This document shows positions 61,030 to 64,000 of a stretch of DNA of 64,000 nucleotides, in pieces. The stretch covers positions 1 through 64,000 of the forward strand of contig JBELEM010000005.1 in assembly GCA_042093735.1 (NCBI GenBank), given 5' to 3'. Below the pieces are notes generated by a model. That model saw nothing but the letters and a program-made list of their open reading frames with translations, searched no databases and was not told the origin of the DNA. The position numbers were made by a program, and so were the translations under genes. The stretch comes from Hellea sp042093735 (GTDB taxonomy: Bacteria > Pseudomonadota > Alphaproteobacteria > Caulobacterales > Maricaulaceae). Every line of letters starts with the position of its first letter. Within the stretch, counting starts at the first letter, position 1.

Positions 61030-61900
61030 CTAATCTTTCTTTTCAGCAGCTTTTTTGGCCTGAACCTTCTTAGCTGGAGCCTTCTTAGCAGGAGCCTTCT
61101 TAGCAGCCGTTTCAGCTTTAACTGGGGCCTTCTTAGCTGGAGCCTTCTTAGCAGCCGTTTCAGCTTTAACTGGGGCCTTCTTAGCTGGAGCCTNNNNNNN
61201 NNNNNNNNNNNNNNNNNNNNNNNNNNNNNNNNNNNNNNNNNNNNNNNNNNNNNNNNNNNNNNNNNNNNNNNNNNNNNNNNNNNNNNNNNNNNNTCTTAGC
61301 AGCCGTTTCAGCTTTAGCTGGAGCCTTCTTGGCAGCCATATCTGAGTTTTCTTTTTGTAATTTAGCAGCTGTCTTTTTATCAATCTTAGATACTTTTTCA
61401 GACTTATCTGCCTTAACACCTTTAGCTCTATATGTTGTGGAGCCATCAATTATTAAAACAGACCCTTTGGAACTCTCGACTGACTTTAAAGCCCCCGATG
61501 TTGCACCGGAAATAACTAAATTGACTGCCATTGAAAGCTTTCCAGAGCCTATTAACCGCACACCATTCTTTGCGCGTCTAACCACACCAGCAGAAACTAA
61601 AGATGCCTCATCGTATTTGACACCACTTTTAATCTTTCCGCTTTCAACAGCTTTTTGTAGGTTAGCTATTGATAACTCGGTCCAACTCTTTCGGTTTGGC
61701 TTGTTAAAGCCACGTTTGGGCAAGCGCATGTAGATAGGCATTTGACCGCCCTCAAAGCCGTTTATAGATACACCAGATCTGGACTTTTGTCCCTTAACAC
61801 CTCTACCAGCCGTTTTGCCCTTACCGGAGCCAACCCCACGACCAACTCTCAGCCTATTTTTTGTGGCACCAATGTTGTCTTTTAATTCATTTAAACGCAT
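61030..61900 (-). CDS. rplO: 50S ribosomal protein L15 with Lys/Ala-rich repeat tail (interrupted by an N gap)
   Basis: Residues 1 to about 152 are a normal L15 (MRLNELKDN, GRGVGSGKGKTAGRG, GFEGGQMPIYMRLPKRGF). A charged linker follows, then a long tail of APAKKAPVKAETAAKK-type repeats ending KKVQAKKAAEKKD. The 100 N at 61194-61293 interrupt the tail and appear to shift the frame. If the flanks are joined directly, the frame continues and the 48-bp repeat period is kept, giving 256 residues; the real length may be longer by multiples of 16. The tail resembles histone-H1-like or AlgP-like basic repeats. GGAGATAAAA precedes the ATG. Confidence 0.93.
61097..61192. repeat. 48-bp tandem repeat in the rplO tail
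   Basis: Two identical 48-bp copies (61097-61144 and 61145-61192) each encode 16 residues of the Lys/Ala-rich tail. A further related copy begins at 61294, after the gap. The gap lies exactly inside the array, as expected for an assembly break at a collapsed repeat. Confidence 0.9.
61194..61293. other. Assembly gap of 100 N
   Basis: Exactly 100 undetermined bases, the usual placeholder for a scaffold gap of unknown size. Because 100 is not a multiple of 3, it artificially breaks the rplO frame. Confidence 0.99.
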
Positions 61901-61936
61901 TTTTATCTCCAGCAGAAGTTTCCAACGTCAGTTGTA

Positions 61937-62125
61937 CTACTCTTCGACTATTTCAACCATATGTGAAATTTTATTTATCATCCCACGAACAGAAGGTGTA
62001 TCTTCTAGTTCACGCATACTACCAATACGGCCTAGTCCTAAGCCAACTAATGTAGCTCTTTGATCAGGTTTACGTCGAATGGGACTCCCAGTTTGACGAA
62101 CTTTTAGTGTTATCTTTTTTGCCAT
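61937..62125 (-). CDS. rpmD: 50S ribosomal protein L30
   Basis: The 62-residue product has KVRQTGSPIRRKPDQRATLVGLGL, the L30 core. ATG 62125 has AGGTGG 5 nt upstream; a GTG at 62134 extends the frame but lacks a site. It lies between rpsE and rplO as in the spc operon. Confidence 0.95.
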   Translation of the reverse strand: MAKKITLKVRQTGSPIRRKPDQRATLVGLGLGRIGSMRELEDTPSVRGMINKISHMVEIVEE

Positions 62126-62134
62126 ATCTACCAC

Positions 62135-62710
62135 CTAAGCCTGAACAATAGCTTCTGGTGCCGATGCACCATCATTTCGGCGACCAACAATATCACCTAC
62201 TTTTTTACCTCGTTTATTGGCAATTGCACGTGGGCTTTCCATATTCTTAAGTCCTTCAAAAGTAGCACGGACCATATTGTAAGGATTTGATGTACCCAAA
62301 GACTTTCCTACAACGTCTTGAACGCCCAAACACTCTAACACAGCTCTCATTGGACCACCGGCAATGACACCTGTACCAGGAGGGGCTGCCCTCATCACTA
62401 TCTTGCCAGCACCATGTCTTCCTCGAACGTCATGATGCAAGGTTCTGCCTTCGCGCAATGGTACGCGTATCATAGTCTTTTTTGCTTCTTCCGTTGCCTT
62501 TCGAATAGCTTCTGGCACTTCTCGCGCCTTTCCCTTACCAAAACCAACACGCCCTTTTTCATCGCCAACTATAACCAATGCAGCAAAACTCATATTACGG
62601 CCACCTTTTACAGTTTTAGCAACACGATTGATGTGCACAAGACGGTCTATAAATTCGTTATCTTGTTCTTCGTTACGCTTTCCACGACGATTGTCTTCTC
62701 TACCTGCCAT
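62135..62710 (-). CDS. rpsE: 30S ribosomal protein S5
   Basis: The 191-residue product shows the S5 signature GGRNMSFAALVIVGDEKGRVGFG (in part) and AAPPGTGVIAGGPMRAVLE. ATG 62710 follows GGAAAG; the longer frame from TTG 62716 is not needed. It is preceded by rplR. Confidence 0.97.
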   Translation of the reverse strand: MAGREDNRRGKRNEEQDNEFIDRLVHINRVAKTVKGGRNMSFAALVIVGDEKGRVGFGKGKAREVPEAIRKATEEAKKTMIRVPLREGRTLHHDVRGRHGAGKIVMRAAPPGTGVIAGGPMRAVLECLGVQDVVGKSLGTSNPYNMVRATFEGLKNMESPRAIANKRGKKVGDIVGRRNDGASAPEAIVQA

Positions 62711-62723
62711 AATCAAAGCTTTC

Positions 62724-63074
62724 CTAAAATTTTAAACCGGCTTCACGAGCCGCATCTGCCAGTGCTTTCACACGTCCATGATAAAGATAAGGACCACGAT
62801 CGAAGATAACATCTTCAATATTAGCCTTTTTGGCTCTTTCGGCTATCAATTTGCCAATGTTAGTTGCAGCGTCTAAATTGGATCCCTTGACCTTTTTGTT
62901 TTCAATTGTTGAAGCAGAGGCTAGAGTAGTGCCTGTCGCATCGTCAATAATTTGAACAGAAATATTCTTAGACGAACGGTATACCGAAAGCCTCGGGCGA
63001 CCATTGGAATATTTTTTTAGGCGACGGCGTACTCTCTGAGCGCGGCGCAGCATATTTTCTCGAGCAGTTTTCAT
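62724..63074 (-). CDS. rplR: 50S ribosomal protein L18
   Basis: The 116-residue product has RRLKKYSNGRPRLSVYRSSKN and the closing FDRGPYLYHGRVKALADAAREAG, typical L18, which binds 5S rRNA. It starts 2 nt after the rplF stop. Confidence 0.98.
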   Translation of the reverse strand: MKTARENMLRRAQRVRRRLKKYSNGRPRLSVYRSSKNISVQIIDDATGTTLASASTIENKKVKGSNLDAATNIGKLIAERAKKANIEDVIFDRGPYLYHGRVKALADAAREAGLKF

Positions 63075-63076
63075 AG

Positions 63077-63610
63077 TTACTTCTTCTTACCTTCTTTACT
63101 TCGAACGTATTCGCCAGCGTAACGAACACCTTTGCCCTTGTATGGTTCAGGCTTACGATATGATCGAATTATTGCAGCAACTTGGCCAACTTTTTGCTTA
63201 TCAATTCCTTCGACTATTACCGACGTTGGCTTTGGGGCTGTGATAGTTACTCCTTGAGGAGCGGTATATTCAACATCATGGGAAAAGCCCAACTGCATAG
63301 ATAACATAGAACCCTTCATCTGCGCCCTATAACCGACGCCCTTCAATTCTAGCTCTTTCTTATAGCCGTTGGTAACTCCCTCGATAAGGTTGGCCACCAT
63401 TGTGCGACACATTCCCCACAAGGATAGACCTGACTTGTTAAGAGTAAGAGGATTAACAATGAACATATCGCCCTCAATTTTTCCCATTACACCCTCAGGG
63501 AGAGTAAAGTTCAACTCCCCCTTTGGACCTTTAGCTGTGATTTTCTGACCATTCTGTGTAAGTGTTACAGCAGAAGGGATTGTTATTGGCTTTTTTCCTA
63601 TACGCGACAT
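63077..63610 (-). CDS. rplF: 50S ribosomal protein L6
   Basis: The 177-residue product, the same length as in E. coli, begins MSRIGKKPITIPSAV and ends with the L6 signature RKPEPYKGKGVRYAGE. ATG 63610 has AGGTG upstream, inside the last codons of rpsH; the GTG at 63628 is rejected. Confidence 0.98.
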   Translation of the reverse strand: MSRIGKKPITIPSAVTLTQNGQKITAKGPKGELNFTLPEGVMGKIEGDMFIVNPLTLNKSGLSLWGMCRTMVANLIEGVTNGYKKELELKGVGYRAQMKGSMLSMQLGFSHDVEYTAPQGVTITAPKPTSVIVEGIDKQKVGQVAAIIRSYRKPEPYKGKGVRYAGEYVRSKEGKKK

Positions 63611-63612
63611 GA

Positions 63613-64000
63613 TTAAGACACCTGACACAATACTTCACCACCGACGTTTTCATCACGAGCAGAATTATCGCTCATAACGCCTTTAGGTGTTGATAGAATG
63701 GAAATACCCAGTCCGTTACGGACCTGCGGTAAAGTTTTAACTGAAGAATATACTCTTCGACCAGGCTTTGATACACGCTTTATATCTCGGATAACAGCCT
63801 CACCTTCAAAGTACTTCAACTCAATATTGAAAACACGAAATCCATCAACTTGAGCTTCAGAGTAACCTCTGATGAAGCCCTCATCAGCTAAAACGTCGAG
63901 TACACGCCCGCGCAGATTAGAAGCAGGAGTGCTAACAGAAGTTCTGTTTCGCATTATTGCGTTTCGGATACGTGTGAGCATATCGCCTAGTGGATCAGAA
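63613..64000 (-). CDS. rpsH: 30S ribosomal protein S8, N-terminus cut by window edge
   Basis: The frame continues to the window end, reading SDPLGDMLTRIRNA, so the true start is beyond 64000 by a few codons. The C-terminal core STPKGVMSDNSARDENVGGEVLCQV is clear (KGVMS and GGEVLC are S8 hallmarks). S8 binds 16S rRNA and in many bacteria regulates the spc operon. Confidence 0.96.
   Translation of the reverse strand, partial: SDPLGDMLTRIRNAIMRNRTSVSTPASNLRGRVLDVLADEGFIRGYSEAQVDGFRVFNIELKYFEGEAVIRDIKRVSKPGRRVYSSVKTLPQVRNGLGISILSTPKGVMSDNSARDENVGGEVLCQVS

Noticed and set aside
61030..61449. Apparent separate gene with a different N-terminus leading into the Lys/Ala-rich tail
   Set aside because: Its first part is an out-of-frame reading of rplO; the frame change comes from the arbitrary 100-N gap.
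1..64000. CRISPR arrays, prophages, insertion sequences, genomic islands and tRNA genes
   Set aside because: No repeat-spacer array, transposase, integrase or phage gene, and no tRNA-like T-arm except that of the tmRNA, was seen; gene content and spacing are those of a conserved core chromosome.

Overview
This is a 64 kb, low-GC (clearly AT-rich), gene-dense chromosomal segment of an alphaproteobacterium. The strongest evidence is a circularly permuted two-piece tmRNA gene followed directly by an alpha-type SspB adaptor. The tig-clpP-clpX-lon order, the mreBCD-mrdA-rodA cell-shape cluster, hflKC-DUF2065 and a ribbon-helix-helix gene after fumC agree with this. Tiny spacers, many 1-13 nt gene overlaps and the absence of visible phage, insertion sequences, CRISPR or tRNA genes suggest a streamlined, probably marine, free-living lineage. 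The exact clade cannot be fixed from this window. A 100-N assembly gap at 61194-61293 marks a draft or metagenomic assembly.

Layout. 1-4892 (minus): protein quality control, tig, clpP, clpX and the first 430 codons of lon. 5111-10803: a DedA-type membrane protein, a four-gene Mla/MCE lipid transporter (STAS-fused permease, ATPase, MCE protein, auxiliary lipoprotein), a dipeptide epimerase and an orphan lipoprotein. 10851-17911: an NSS-type sodium symporter and mreB-mreC-mreD-mrdA-rodA. 18007-24819: a TVP38-type membrane protein, miaA, serB, DUF2065-hflC-hflK, folA, a VUT-family transporter and thyA. 24936-27248: an N-acetylglutamate synthase with a decayed kinase domain, and an M14 carboxypeptidase. 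27472-33401: tmRNA, sspB, fumC, a small RHH protein, a UvrD/PcrA helicase and prmA. 33394-38696: a small orphan ORF, an M24 aminopeptidase, a beta-oxidation-type SDR, a thiolase and an esterase. 38693-43079: a molybdenum-cofactor cluster (xdhC, mocA-like, moaD, moaE, moaB, moaC, with moeA divergent). 43063-46223: PhzF-like protein, lipoprotein esterase, arsM and a cold-shock protein. 46448-56298: thiC behind a tight six-gene operon of periplasmic molybdenum aldehyde-type oxidoreductase (iorA/iorB), a two-subunit sodium/carboxylate symporter, acetyl-CoA synthetase and a ferredoxin-reductase-type flavoprotein. 56437-64000 (minus): the end of the spc operon and the alpha operon (rpsH to rplQ).

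How the genes work together. Trigger factor, ClpXP, Lon, tmRNA and SspB form almost a complete ribosome-rescue and proteolysis set within 30 kb. XdhC and the MocA-like protein mature xanthine-oxidase-family enzymes, and the only such enzyme in the window is IorAB. The iorAB-symporter-acs operon reads like a route in which an aldehyde is oxidised in the periplasm, the acid is imported with sodium and then activated to acyl-CoA. That route is an inference from gene order, and I rank it as the most interesting lead. Other points of note are the Lys/Ala-rich repeat tail on ribosomal protein L15 and the kinase-dead N-acetylglutamate synthase.
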